This document shows, one piece after another, positions 1 to 9,840 of a stretch of DNA of 64,000 bases (position 1 is its first letter; every line of letters begins with the position of its first letter). The notes beneath the pieces are model-generated. The model was not told the DNA's origin and made no database searches. It saw nothing but the letters and a program-made list of their open reading frames with translations. Made by a program: the position numbers and the translations under genes. Origin of the DNA: Desulfobacterales bacterium (GTDB taxonomy: Bacteria > Desulfobacterota > Desulfobacteria > Desulfobacterales > JAAELO01); contig JAAELO010000386.1 of assembly GCA_024226555.1 (NCBI GenBank), positions 41,526 to 105,525 of the forward strand. Reading direction: 5' to 3'.

Positions 1-507
1 TATTCCAATATTTCCGCTATCATTTGAAAAATCTATAACTTCGCAGACACCTTTGATATTAAATATTTTTAAAATAATGTGCTTTAAAATGTTATTAATC
101 TTTATCCATGACCTATAACCTTTAGAGTTTTTATTTAAAATTTTATGCAAATTACTCTGATTTACAATGACTAATCCTATTTCTTCAGGATTAACTTTTC
201 CAAGATTTGCAATTTTCCAGGCTTCAAAAACAGGTATTATAGATTTTAAAAGAGATGTATCTTTTGGGTTTATTAGTAAATTTTTTATTTTTTTGTCAAA
301 AAAAATATTTCTTAAATAGTTTGATAAAGGTTTTAAAAATATTTTTGAATATATAATAGGTTTTCTATTAAATTTTGTAGCGATATCTTGTTTTACAAAA
401 TTTGATTTCCCATTTTTCAATGCCATTTCAAATTCATCTATATTTTCGGCAATAGAACAAATAACGCCCATTCCTGTAACAACAACTTTTTTATTATTTA
501 GATCCAT
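1..507 (-). CDS. Ketosynthase-like protein (FabF fold), N-terminal part, active-site Cys replaced
   Basis: The first 169 codons, read from an ATG at 507 down to the window edge, start with a short strand and the motif VVVTGMGVICSIAENID. This is the N-terminus of beta-ketoacyl-ACP synthase II (FabF/KAS II) and related polyketide ketosynthases. In that family a nucleophilic cysteine lies near residue 163 within a T-A-C-x-S-G motif. Here the aligned stretch is D-F-S-N162-D-S-G-N-I-G-I, so asparagine occupies the cysteine position. The gene may therefore encode a chain-length-factor-like or decarboxylase-like partner rather than a condensing enzyme. The rest of the protein, including the two catalytic histidines, lies outside the window. 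The fold assignment is fairly secure; the loss of condensing activity is inferred from one residue. Confidence 0.7.
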   Translation of the reverse strand, partial: MDLNNKKVVVTGMGVICSIAENIDEFEMALKNGKSNFVKQDIATKFNRKPIIYSKIFLKPLSNYLRNIFFDKKIKNLLINPKDTSLLKSIIPVFEAWKIANLGKVNPEEIGLVIVNQSNLHKILNKNSKGYRSWIKINNILKHIILKIFNIKGVCEVIDFSNDSGNIGI

Positions 508-645
508 AGTATTTTCTTTAAAATGAACTGTTTTTATTAAAATCGATCTTAATATTTGATAATCATCAATATGATTACTGCATTTAGTTCTTTATAGTCA
601 TTCATAACAAAATAAATATTTACAACCTATATCGTTTTAATTAAT

Positions 646-808
646 GGTAACCTCTAATAATTAAATTTATTGCTGAAAACAAATCGTTAAATAAATACAA
701 GAGAATAAAATAGCGATTTGATTTTTACTTTAGCTCTTTTTCGAACAATTCATTTGTTCTTTTTTTCAGGAACTTTAAGTAATCAAAGTGCAATTATTAG
801 AGGATACC
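646..808. repeat. MITE-like element, diverged copy
   Basis: GGTAACCTCTAATAATT at the left and AATTATTAGAGGATACC at the right form an imperfect terminal inverted repeat around about 130 bp of AT-rich DNA. The ends match the family found many times in this window (consensus end GGGAACCTCTAATAA). The remainder of the gene-free stretch 508-1129 shows nothing else that I can support. Confidence 0.6.
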
Positions 809-1129
809 CAAATGATTTTATAAAATATTATTTATCCTTTTATGAGTTTAATAGTTGATACAATAAATCGTTGCTTTTTACTATAATCAGAATTATCCAT
901 ATGATCATTTAGAAAGCAATTATGATAACGATGTAAATTAATAAGAATTGTTAATATTTCACCCACTTCACTTCACTCGACATTTAGTTAATACAATATT
1001 TATGCCAACAAAATTACAATTTGTATAATATTCTATATGGAGTAATATCAGGTAGATAGAATGGGGGTATAATAATTACTGTAGAAAAAAATCAAAGTGG
1101 CTCATTTTTTTAATAAATCTGGGCCACTA

Positions 1130-2557
1130 TTACTCAAATATATTCTCTAATTTATTATTTGATATTAATTTATCAACTCTTCTTGTAAATGTACTTTTTG
1201 ACATACCTATTTTTTTTGCAACGCCTCTTTTTGATTTTATATTATTATTATAAACAACTTTTTTTACAGTATTTATAAAAAGATTCTCTTCTATTTCACT
1301 ATATAAATAATTACTAATATCTATTTCAGGCACAATTGAAGGAACTATGGTTGAAGAGCTAGTATCATTATTAATTTTAATATAGATTCTTTCTGGAATA
1401 AACGAGGGTTCAAAAACCTTTGACACATAAGCCTCTTCAGTCATACTCAACAAACAATTATATAATTCTCTACAATTACCTTCACTCCAGGAATAAGATT
1501 CAAAAACATTCATTGTTGCCGGGGTTATTTCATAAGGGCCCTCAGGTAATTTTTTCGCTATATGATTCGCTATAATTGAAATTTCATCTTTACGTTCACT
1601 TAGAGGAGGTATAAAAATTGTTGTAATGCATAATCTTTGCCACAGATCTTTTCTAAATTTCTTTTCCTTTACCAATTCAGAAAGATTTTTATTTGAAGCA
1701 CTCAATATCCTGAATTTTATATTTTTAGTTTCATTACTACCAACGGATCTGATTTCTCCCGATTCAATTGCTCTTAGAAGAGAGCTCTGAGCGTCTTCAG
1801 AAAGACAATCTATTTCATCAAGAAAAATCCAACCATTCTCAGCAGCTTCAATTAAACCGATTTTATCAGACTGTGCTCCTGTGAAAGCGCCTTTCTTGTG
1901 ACCGAATAATTCACTTAACATAACTGTTTTTGAAATGGCTGCGCAATTAACTCTTATAAAGGGAGATTTATTATTTAGATTTTGTTCAAATATATTACTG
2001 ACAACTTCTTTACCTGTTCCTGTTTTTCCATAAACATATACTGATTTAATTGGTGATTTTAAAATTTTCGGAACCCTTTCCGCTATCGTCTTTAGAGTAT
2101 TTCCGGAAATATTGCTGTCTATATTTCCATTGATTTTATTATTATCATCTTTGTTATATAGAATATAGTAGTTAATTAAATTTGATATAAGTTTTTTTAA
2201 AGAAGTTTGTTTTGAAATAAAATTACTTGCACCTGCTGCTATATATTTAGCTATAGTCTCTCCATTGTCGTGACCTGAATACATAATTATTACTTTTTCC
2301 GGATATTTTTTTCGGGCTGATTTTAGTAGTTTATACCCAGCCTCATAATCGTCATAAAATACTATATCAAGTAAAATTACATCAGGGTTTTCTCCTTTTA
2401 CTTTTGAAAACTCCTCAATTGAGTTGAATGTTTTAATTTTAACATTATAATTCACTCCATTATAGTCTGTGATACTATTATCATAAGCAAGCTTTAGAGA
2501 ATCCAGATAAAAATCATTGTCGTCAGCAAAATAGATCAGTAATTCTTTTTTTAACAT
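1130..2557 (-). CDS. Sigma-54-type response regulator (REC-AAA+-HTH)
   Basis: This is an NtrC-type bacterial enhancer-binding protein of 475 residues. A receiver domain (about 5-125) has the acidic pair D12-D13 and phospho-acceptor D64. A central AAA+ domain has Walker A GKTGTGKE (177-184), an intact GAFTGA loop (223-228) that contacts sigma-54, and Walker B IFLDEID. A C-terminal helix-turn-helix follows (about 445-470). It should activate sigma-54 promoters when phosphorylated. The ATG lies 15 bp after the stop of the upstream kinase and has AAAGGA before it, so the two are co-transcribed and form a cognate pair. Target promoters are not evident from position alone. Confidence 0.9.
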   Translation of the reverse strand: MLKKELLIYFADDNDFYLDSLKLAYDNSITDYNGVNYNVKIKTFNSIEEFSKVKGENPDVILLDIVFYDDYEAGYKLLKSARKKYPEKVIIMYSGHDNGETIAKYIAAGASNFISKQTSLKKLISNLINYYILYNKDDNNKINGNIDSNISGNTLKTIAERVPKILKSPIKSVYVYGKTGTGKEVVSNIFEQNLNNKSPFIRVNCAAISKTVMLSELFGHKKGAFTGAQSDKIGLIEAAENGWIFLDEIDCLSEDAQSSLLRAIESGEIRSVGSNETKNIKFRILSASNKNLSELVKEKKFRKDLWQRLCITTIFIPPLSERKDEISIIANHIAKKLPEGPYEITPATMNVFESYSWSEGNCRELYNCLLSMTEEAYVSKVFEPSFIPERIYIKINNDTSSSTIVPSIVPEIDISNYLYSEIEENLFINTVKKVVYNNNIKSKRGVAKKIGMSKSTFTRRVDKLISNNKLENIFE

Positions 2558-2572
2558 ACTTTTTAAGATCCT

Positions 2573-4324
2573 TTAATTGTGATTTTTAACATTAAAAAAA
2601 TCAGTATTATTGTTAAGCATATTTCTTTCGTGCGAATTCTCATTTTCGAATGATAATGGAAGTGAAATTTCAAATTCTATATTTTTTTCATCATTGTTTA
2701 TGATAAAAAAACCAGAGTTCTCTTCTATAATCTTTTTTACAGTAATAATCTCATTAGAGATTAAAATATTTACAAAATCTTCACCTTTGCTACATATTTT
2801 ATAATATTTTATTTTTAATAATACTTTATCTGTACTGTTATATGAAATAATGCGAATTTCCTGTGATTTAATATCTGAAATATTTATATTTTTAATCAGA
2901 ATATCAAATAGTTTAATCAAGACAATTGAAAATGAATTACCATCAATTAAAGGCTTTTTCTTAGACTTTAGATCAAAAGTACAGTTAATTCCTCTAATAT
3001 TCGAATTGAAAGTTGATATATGAATAGAAGTTTCTAATAAAGAGCTTAAGGATGCAGGTTTTTTGTTTTTATTTAAGGTACCGGCAAATGTTAAAAGTTT
3101 TAAAAATCTATTATTTACATTATTTATAGCATTTTTAATTTCTTTTTTGGCTTTATTAAAAGCTTCCGGATTCTTATTGTAAATTTCAAACATTTCAAGT
3201 GTTACTAAAATCATTGAAAATGGTTTCTTTATATCATGTGTCATTTCTGCAATTTGGGATAGAATTGTATTTTTGTTAATAAGGTCATTGTATTCTTTAA
3301 TACATTGATCTGTTTCAAAGAGGGTATGTTTCTTAAATAAGGGATGTGGTTTTTTTTCTCTAAAACAATTACCAGGTAGAGAACCAATTAGTTGATTGTA
3401 AATTTCTATTGAGAAAATATTTGATATAAGGAAAAAAACAAAGAATACCAACAACAATGAAGAGTTATTAAAGACGTTCGATTTTATAAAATTGAAATAT
3501 GATAAAATAAAAACAACACAAAAAGAGATAATAACAGATATTGGAATCAAAGAGCGAATACTTGCAAACGATACAATTTTATCAGCACTCTTAGATTCAG
3601 GTTTATGATTCCAGCAAATAATTAATATCAATGCATATGATAATTGAGAATAGAAAGACATACCTAAGTTATTAATTTTATAAGATGAATCAAATAGTTG
3701 GATCAGATATCCTATTAATAGCAGGTTTATATTTTGATAAATGAAATGATTGGAATGACTTGTTATATGAAGCAGATTGATGCTCGTTATTATAATGATA
3801 AAAAGACAAATAAATGTAATAAAACTATTTTCACTAAAACCCGAACCAACACAATTCGTTATTACTAAAGAGATAAAAATAGAAAAAGATAAAACAGATA
3901 TTAAAAGCTTCCTTTTTATCAAAAAAAATCTATAGCTCAATGCAATGGATAGGATAATTAAAAACAAAACCTCAAATAAGATTCTGACATTCAATATGAA
4001 GTCATATAAAATTAAGTTATCAGGAGTTAAAAAAAAAGTAAGGAAATCGCTAATCAGTTTTATAAAATTCACAATTAAAACAATGTTGAATAATATTATT
4101 TCCTGTTTCTTAAAAATTTGTTTATTTATGAACAAAAGAAAAAAAATGAGTAAACATTCCGATAAGATAATATGTAGATTGCAAACGTTTATATATCTAC
4201 TATATATACAGACTTCATATTCGTGTATAATTAGAGGAATAAGAAAAATCAATGACAAAGGTAATTCTTTAATTAAATACAAATTAAAAAAATATTTATT
4301 ATTCAAAATTCTTGTTTTTATCAT
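2573..4324 (-). CDS. Membrane sensor kinase-like protein lacking a recognisable ATP-binding domain
   Basis: The 583-residue protein starts with about eight hydrophobic membrane segments (20-310) and continues into a dimerisation helix with an H-box, EMTHDIKKPFS (His363). The following region keeps the length of a HATPase_c domain, but the N-box asparagine and the glycine-rich G1/G2 boxes cannot be found: the N-box equivalent reads IVLIKLFDILIKN. The H-box closely resembles that of the hybrid kinase at 7906-9798 (LLHDIRKPFS). By inference it is a membrane receptor that accepts or relays phosphate, or only signals allosterically, to the regulator encoded directly downstream. The start at 4324 has no strong Shine-Dalgarno sequence and is uncertain. 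Confidence 0.7.
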   Translation of the reverse strand: MIKTRILNNKYFFNLYLIKELPLSLIFLIPLIIHEYEVCIYSRYINVCNLHIILSECLLIFFLLFINKQIFKKQEIILFNIVLIVNFIKLISDFLTFFLTPDNLILYDFILNVRILFEVLFLIILSIALSYRFFLIKRKLLISVLSFSIFISLVITNCVGSGFSENSFITFICLFIIIITSINLLHITSHSNHFIYQNINLLLIGYLIQLFDSSYKINNLGMSFYSQLSYALILIICWNHKPESKSADKIVSFASIRSLIPISVIISFCVVFILSYFNFIKSNVFNNSSLLLVFFVFFLISNIFSIEIYNQLIGSLPGNCFREKKPHPLFKKHTLFETDQCIKEYNDLINKNTILSQIAEMTHDIKKPFSMILVTLEMFEIYNKNPEAFNKAKKEIKNAINNVNNRFLKLLTFAGTLNKNKKPASLSSLLETSIHISTFNSNIRGINCTFDLKSKKKPLIDGNSFSIVLIKLFDILIKNINISDIKSQEIRIISYNSTDKVLLKIKYYKICSKGEDFVNILISNEIITVKKIIEENSGFFIINNDEKNIEFEISLPLSFENENSHERNMLNNNTDFFNVKNHN

Positions 4325-4510
4325 AATATAAGTTAATTACCGGGTTAATCTTTAAAAATGATATTAGTTTTTTTATCAAAAATCTGTGTTATTTTGAGTA
4401 GATATAAAATAAGGACAGTTTCATTGTCAATATATATTTAAAAAAGACTTGCAATTTATGTTAACTTTGATTTATTTTGTTTCTTAATTTAATTAAAATT
4501 TTAAAATAAA

Positions 4511-4543
4511 CACTCACTCAACACTCACTCAACACTCACTCAA
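4511..4543. repeat. Three tandem copies of CACTCACTCAA
   Basis: Three perfect, abutting 11-bp units occur in the intergenic region between the divergent kinase (minus) and acetyltransferase-like (plus) genes. One unit per helical turn is the spacing expected for a multi-site regulator, but no protein is known to bind here. A simple slipped-strand expansion would look the same. Confidence 0.6.
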
Positions 4544-4703
4544 AGATTATTAAATAACGTTTCACTCTTTATTCATGCTTCATTGCAGTTTTTAAATTAA
4601 CTATGTTTAAACTTAAATATAGTTTTACTAACTTTTAATTAAGTAAAACTTAAGCTCTAAATACTATTATTCAATTCAAACAATAGACCTTAAGATAAAT
4701 TTA

Positions 4704-4865
4704 GAGAAACCTCTAAAAATTAGAATTATTTATTGAAATTCAGATTATAAAAGCTTTTAGTTTTATAAAATCTCTGCATAAGAAAAAATAACTAACAGAT
4801 TTTACAACAATTCTATTTCTGTAAAAATGCAGTATTTCGATCAAAAGGCTGTTATTAGAGGTCAC
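4704..4865. repeat. MITE-like element
   Basis: The left end GAAACCTCTAAAAATTAG and the right end GGCTGTTATTAGAGGTCAC bound the element. Its interior keeps the family pattern: TATTGAAATT, an AATAAC block, a TTTACAACA block, and TTTCGATCAAAAGG just before the right end. It lies in the 865-bp divergent spacer 4325-5189, which otherwise holds the 11-bp tandem repeat and no convincing gene. Confidence 0.65.
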
Positions 4866-5189
4866 TATAGAAATTCACAAAAATAATTTATCAAGAGATG
4901 GTTTGTTGAAAAGTAGTTATTTAAATTGACCTTTCATAATTATAAATTTGATTGAAATATTACATTTATATAACTTTTTTTGTTTTACAGGTTATTTTTT
5001 TTAAACCGATGCGAAGCATTAATCGTATATACATGAATTGCCATAGTTTAATCAAAGTGCTTGTTATCATAGGTTCCTTAAGTTTTTTATATTTTCTAAG
5101 ATTTGTACAACTCACTCACATTCAAAACACTCTATTTGACTATTAATTTGCGTTATTCTTAATCATCAAAAATAGGGGACCTGATTGAA

Positions 5190-6212
5190 ATGAAAGTAAC
5201 AGATAATATTGAAAATAATAAAATCCTTCTCTCTCTTAATTTAAATTCAGATAAGTTCGATGAATCATTTTCATTTTTTGACGATAAGGATCATTTATAT
5301 AATGATAATTTTTCACATAAAAATTTATTCAAATCAGAAATAGGTCAACATTCCTTACAAAACGTTGATGCCAGTTTAGCAAGATTCAAATATACTAATA
5401 AAAAAAGCATTAAAGTTATAAAAAACAACTCTTTAGAAAGTGTAGTTGATAGTTTTTTCAGACTAAATCCATTCCAAAAAAAGATGACTAATTTAAAAAA
5501 CTTTTTATCAAGATTATATAAAATGCCCTATGAGAATCTATCCTATTTTCGTAATACTAAAAGTGTTTTTAGGGATGGACGACAAATTGCTTCTGATTAT
5601 ATTAATAAAGGTTATGGAGGAATCTGCGTGGATTTTGTTATAGTTACCGGGTATTATCTTGATAAATTAAATATTAAATGGTTTCCTTTAAAAAGCGATA
5701 TAGACGATAGAAAAGATTGCCATATCGCAATTAAAGCTTTTATTAATGATAAGTGGTACTTCATAGATCCTGGCCTCTATCTCTCTCCAATATTAATAGA
5801 AAACAGAACCAAAAGAATTAGTTCTGGTCGCTATGGAACAACTCAAGCAACTTATCAACAAAATTCAATTTGTTTGTGTGAGCTAAATAGTAATAATAAG
5901 ATTTCATTTTCATTATTCTGCAACTTAAATAATATTATATCATTTAAATCTCTTTATACGCTAATTAGCACTTATAGAAGCCTTCCAATTATGAGGGATT
6001 TACACATCACCAGAAAGGCATCAAATGGCAATCTTATTGAATTCCACCATGGACGATTCAGGAAATATAATAAAAAGGGGGATTTGTTAGAAAGTTCGCG
6101 AATTCCTGTTGAATCATACTCTGACTTTATTTATGATATTTTTAATATTGAGAAAGATATTGTTGAAAAAGCAAAACAAAAACAATTAAAAATGAAAATG
6201 AAAATGAAATAA
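5190..6212 (+). CDS. Arylamine N-acetyltransferase-like protein with N-terminal extension
   Basis: Residues from about 85 to 260 match the arylamine N-acetyltransferase (NAT) fold. They include MPYENLS (a NAT hallmark), the nucleophile in GYGGICVDF (Cys146), His178 in DCHIAI and Asp193 in WYFIDPGL. The His-Asp spacing of 15 residues equals that of classical NATs. Such enzymes move an acyl group from a CoA or carrier thioester to an amine; some NAT-like enzymes close amide rings of polyketides. The first 85 residues have no recognisable domain, and the tail ends in a KMKMKMK run. GGGGACC lies upstream of the ATG. It is divergent from the kinase/regulator pair and followed by another sensory pair, so it may be a target of that circuit (inference). 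Confidence 0.65.
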   Translation: MKVTDNIENNKILLSLNLNSDKFDESFSFFDDKDHLYNDNFSHKNLFKSEIGQHSLQNVDASLARFKYTNKKSIKVIKNNSLESVVDSFFRLNPFQKKMTNLKNFLSRLYKMPYENLSYFRNTKSVFRDGRQIASDYINKGYGGICVDFVIVTGYYLDKLNIKWFPLKSDIDDRKDCHIAIKAFINDKWYFIDPGLYLSPILIENRTKRISSGRYGTTQATYQQNSICLCELNSNNKISFSLFCNLNNIISFKSLYTLISTYRSLPIMRDLHITRKASNGNLIEFHHGRFRKYNKKGDLLESSRIPVESYSDFIYDIFNIEKDIVEKAKQKQLKMKMKMK

Positions 6213-6259
6213 CAGTTATATATTCAAACAGTGCTGATCTATAAAAGAAACAAATATTG

Positions 6260-6473
6260 TAACCCCCTAATAGCTATGGTTTTGATTGAATTTCAACTTT
6301 TATAAAAGCTTTTAGCTTTATAAAATTGGTTGATAAAAAAATAACGAGTCTATTCGTTTATAAAAGAAGTTTTACTTTAAAAACTTACAGTTCTTTTTTT
6401 TTGACTCGTTATTTAGTTTATATTTCTTTCTGTTAAAACAACTCAAGAGTTTCAGTCAAAGGGCTGCTATTAC
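6260..6473. repeat. Diverged or expanded MITE-like element
   Basis: The fragment ACCCCCTAATAGCT...TTTTGATTGAA at the left and TCAGTCAAAGGGCTGCTATTAC at the right resemble the two ends of the repeat family. Between them is an inverted AATAACGAGTC/GACTCGTTATT pair that would form a long hairpin. This fills most of the gene-free stretch 6213-6788; no promoter or gene could be recognised in the rest. Confidence 0.45.
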
Positions 6474-6788
6474 TTTATTTCAAAATATGCTGACAGATAA
6501 CATAAACTTTTAATAAACTATATTTATAATAAAATGCTATTCATATATTTATTTGAATAGCGTTTTGTTTTCATCGTGATAAAGAATGTTTTTAGTTTAC
6601 AGTTATACTTACAACTTTTTTAAAATTGATATTTTTAATAGAAAAATAACTTTACAAGTTAATTTTAGGGTGTTATTCCTGATCGGAAACTTGAAACAAT
6701 GTTCAAAATAAGAACCATTCATTATTAAATAAAATTGATTTAAATTAAAATTTGAATTGCTGTATAGGCAGGTATTGTTGGTAAACAT

Positions 6789-7934
6789 ATGATTTATTAC
6801 TTGAAAATAAGTACTACATTATTGTTTTTTTTAATGATCAGCTTAGTGAATATCGAAGCAAGCGATATCTCTCTTATATATAAAGGAAGATATTATCAAA
6901 CTGACAAGCATTACCTCAAATGGGGAAAACAAGAGGTTAAGGGAGCCGAAACAGCTTATGATTATTTTAAAATTAAATACCCTGATTCCAATTTAACATT
7001 AAATAAATATGAATACTTTAATAAAAAGCTAAGTGTGAGAGATGCTGTTCTTCAAGCAGCAAATAATAACTCAAAAATCATTTCAGGTATTGTATTTTCA
7101 AACCATGTATTTGAAGCTGTTGACTTAATAAATAAGCATAGAATGAATTTAGTCTCATCAATGGCTTCTAGTTCAGATCTAAAAGAGTATGATAGGGTTA
7201 TCTCTGTATTTCCATCAAACACCTCCCTACTAAAATCGCTTTTTTCATTTTTAAAAGGCAAGCAAATCACTTTTCGTAGAATTTGCGTTATATACTCTGC
7301 AGATGATGAATGTTCAATTAATCTTGCCGAACTTATACAACAAAAAAAGAACAAGCTGTTTTTAGAAAAATCAAATATTACTCTTTTTCCTATCATTACC
7401 AGGGGTAATTTGACTGATGAGATAAAAAATTATGCGAGAAATTTAACTTCCAATGATGCTATTTTTCTTGCCCTTCAAAATTTCGACGCTGCATATATTG
7501 TTAATAAAATATTTAAAGAGGAGAACAACCCTGTTTTGCTTTCAACAGATGGCTTTGGAGAAGATGGTGCAGATTTTTGGCCTGCTGTTGATAAGAAAAT
7601 TAAAAACAAGGTTACAGGATACTGTGTTTTTCCATGGAGTAAAGAGGGAAAAAGAATTCTAAACCAGAATTTTTTGAAGTTATACCGACACAAATATAAC
7701 TCTGATCCATGCAGTCTTTCATTTTTTACTTTTAAATCAGTATTTACCTCTTTACTGATAAAGATGAATTTAAGTAAAAACAACACTCTTCCAATTAGTA
7801 AAATAGTAAAATACTGCTCAATTAAAAATGAGTTACTTAAAAACGGATTGAGTTTTAATAAACAAGGATTTTCTGAAGATAGTATCTGTATTATTGGATT
7901 GAAAAATGGGACACACACTGCGATTAACAAATAA
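6789..7934 (+). CDS. Periplasmic binding protein (Leu/Ile/Val type I fold)
   Basis: An N-terminal hydrophobic segment (about 8-24) ending before SDISLIYKG looks like a Sec signal peptide. The mature part has the layout of the type I periplasmic-binding fold (Peripla_BP_6): alternating strands and helices, a hinge near IIAL-like FLALQNFDAA, and VLLSTDGFGEDGADF typical of the second lobe. It overlaps the following hybrid kinase gene by 29 bp, and no permease or ATPase is nearby. The likely role is ligand capture for the periplasmic domain of that kinase, as in TorT/TorS or LuxP/LuxQ pairs, rather than transport. The ligand is unknown. Confidence 0.7.
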   Translation: MIYYLKISTTLLFFLMISLVNIEASDISLIYKGRYYQTDKHYLKWGKQEVKGAETAYDYFKIKYPDSNLTLNKYEYFNKKLSVRDAVLQAANNNSKIISGIVFSNHVFEAVDLINKHRMNLVSSMASSSDLKEYDRVISVFPSNTSLLKSLFSFLKGKQITFRRICVIYSADDECSINLAELIQQKKNKLFLEKSNITLFPIITRGNLTDEIKNYARNLTSNDAIFLALQNFDAAYIVNKIFKEENNPVLLSTDGFGEDGADFWPAVDKKIKNKVTGYCVFPWSKEGKRILNQNFLKLYRHKYNSDPCSLSFFTFKSVFTSLLIKMNLSKNNTLPISKIVKYCSIKNELLKNGLSFNKQGFSEDSICIIGLKNGTHTAINK

Positions 7935-9798
7935 AAAGAATTATATTTTTAATTCCTTCTTCATTACTTATTTTATTCTTATAATAATTTCATGGAGTAT
8001 TTTTATTGTATATTCATATTTTGATTATCAAAAATATTACAATCAAAACATGAATCTTAAAAAAGATAAGATAAAATATGAGATATTATCCAATAAGGAA
8101 GCATATTTATCAAGCATTATCTTAAAACAAAATATTGGTAACATATTAAGATTAAAATCTATTAGTAATAATTTATTTTCAAATGCATGTATTTATAAAA
8201 ATGATAAGAAAATACTATGTTTGAATAATGATTTGAATACAGATAATAAAATTGATTTCAAAGTTATTTTAGATAATGAGCATAAAGCATATATAATAGT
8301 CCAACCTGAAGGTGTTAATTTTATGTCTTTTATGAAATCTAATCCCCCTTACGAAATTTTCATAACTACATTGGTTTTAATGTTATTATATATTATTAAT
8401 ATAGTAACATTGAAAAAAAAAATAATTAATCCCTTACAGTCCTCTATAGATTCTGTTTGTTCCTACCTGATTGAAAAACATAATACTTCAATTGAATCAA
8501 TTGGCGGAAATGAAAAACATGAACTTGCCGTTTTAAGAAATGCACTTGAAAAGTTGATCCAGTTAAATAATGAAACAGTAAATTTGAAACAAAAAATTGA
8601 ACTCCAAAAAAAATTTTCTGACTTTGCAGGATATCTTCTACATGATATTCGCAAACCATTTTCAACAGTATATTCCATTATCAACTCATTTGATAAAATT
8701 AAGAATAAGCCGGAGCTATTGAATTCAGCCAAAAATGAGATAAAGTCTGCTCTTACTAACGTTGATTCAATGATTGATAACATGCTTGATTATTCTAGAA
8801 GAATTCAACTCAAAACCAGACCTAATTCGATAAACTCGTTATTATTATACTCATTGAAGATTGCAGTGCAGGGGCTTCAGGATAAAGACATCTCATTTAA
8901 GTATGATTTGCAAAACAATTATAAACCATTAGTAAATTTTGAAGTAATTGTAAGAGCCTTTAGTAATATTATTAGTAATGCTCTTGAAGCAATTACCATA
9001 ACCGGAAAAAAGAATAGTGGCTTGATAATGGTTTCATCACGTGATGTTGAAAAATATTCTAAAAAATATGTTGAAATATCAATATATAATGATGGCCCTT
9101 CTATTAGTGAAAAAGATATCTCAAAATTATTTGATTCATTTTTCACAAAAGGTAAGCAAAAAGGCACTGGAATCGGCCTTGCTTCATGTTTAAATATTGT
9201 TACTTTGCACAATGGCATTATTTCTACACGAAATGTTGATGATGATAAAGGGGTTGAGTTTGTAATTGACCTGCCATGTTCCAAAGATCTTGATCATATA
9301 GACAAATCAGAAGGACTTCCTTCTCACATTAATGAAATTTTACTTTTCATGAAAGGAATAAATAAGATTTCTGATAAAAAACAAGGAGATAGAGTTGTTG
9401 TTGAGGATTTTTCTTTGACTGAAAAAATAATATGTTTTATAGCAGATGATTCGGAAATCAGCAGGTTATATCTTGAAAATACAATTGAAAAAGCTCTGTC
9501 AAAATATATACCAATAATATATACATTTGAAAAACCAGAAGATATTCTTGCGAAAATGGAAGAAGTAATGCCTGACATTATCATTTGTGATAATAATTTT
9601 GACCATAAATCTGATTTAAAAGGTGAAGATCTTTTTAAAATAATAAGAAAAACCAACGAAAATGTATCATTATATTTAGCATCAAACCATAGCTCTTCAG
9701 AACTAAAGTCTATAGCCGAAAATTGTAATGCTGACGGTTTTTTCGCTCCTGACATAAGCGCTGAAAACCTTCAAAAAAAAATAATTTCTAACAATTAA
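7906..9798 (+). CDS. Hybrid sensor histidine kinase (membrane, HisKA-HATPase-REC)
   Basis: The protein has 630 residues. A first membrane helix (about 14-37), a periplasmic segment of about 110 residues and a second helix (about 148-168) are followed by a HAMP-like linker and HisKA with His246 in LLHDIRKPFS. The HATPase_c domain is intact: N-box SNIISNALEA, NDGPS, and the G2 box KGTGIGLA. The C-terminal receiver (about 505-625) has the acidic pair D514-D515 and Asp562. It lacks an HPt or output domain, so phosphate must leave through another protein. The regulator at 1130-2557, or the ATP-domain-less kinase with the near-identical H-box, is the obvious local candidate (inference). The ATG overlaps the end of the binding-protein gene, indicating translational coupling. 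Confidence 0.9.
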   Translation: MGHTLRLTNKKNYIFNSFFITYFILIIISWSIFIVYSYFDYQKYYNQNMNLKKDKIKYEILSNKEAYLSSIILKQNIGNILRLKSISNNLFSNACIYKNDKKILCLNNDLNTDNKIDFKVILDNEHKAYIIVQPEGVNFMSFMKSNPPYEIFITTLVLMLLYIINIVTLKKKIINPLQSSIDSVCSYLIEKHNTSIESIGGNEKHELAVLRNALEKLIQLNNETVNLKQKIELQKKFSDFAGYLLHDIRKPFSTVYSIINSFDKIKNKPELLNSAKNEIKSALTNVDSMIDNMLDYSRRIQLKTRPNSINSLLLYSLKIAVQGLQDKDISFKYDLQNNYKPLVNFEVIVRAFSNIISNALEAITITGKKNSGLIMVSSRDVEKYSKKYVEISIYNDGPSISEKDISKLFDSFFTKGKQKGTGIGLASCLNIVTLHNGIISTRNVDDDKGVEFVIDLPCSKDLDHIDKSEGLPSHINEILLFMKGINKISDKKQGDRVVVEDFSLTEKIICFIADDSEISRLYLENTIEKALSKYIPIIYTFEKPEDILAKMEEVMPDIIICDNNFDHKSDLKGEDLFKIIRKTNENVSLYLASNHSSSELKSIAENCNADGFFAPDISAENLQKKIISNN

Positions 9799-9840
9799 AA
9801 TTAAAATTTTGAAGTAAGAAAGAAAAATTGGTCACATTGC

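Noticed and set aside
4511..4543. CRISPR-like repeat
   Set aside because: Units are 11 bp and abut without spacers; a tandem repeat, not an array.
4952..5146. 64-codon plus-strand frame upstream of the acetyltransferase-like gene
   Set aside because: No ribosome site, very AT-driven hydrophobic composition and no recognisable motif; probably non-coding leader.
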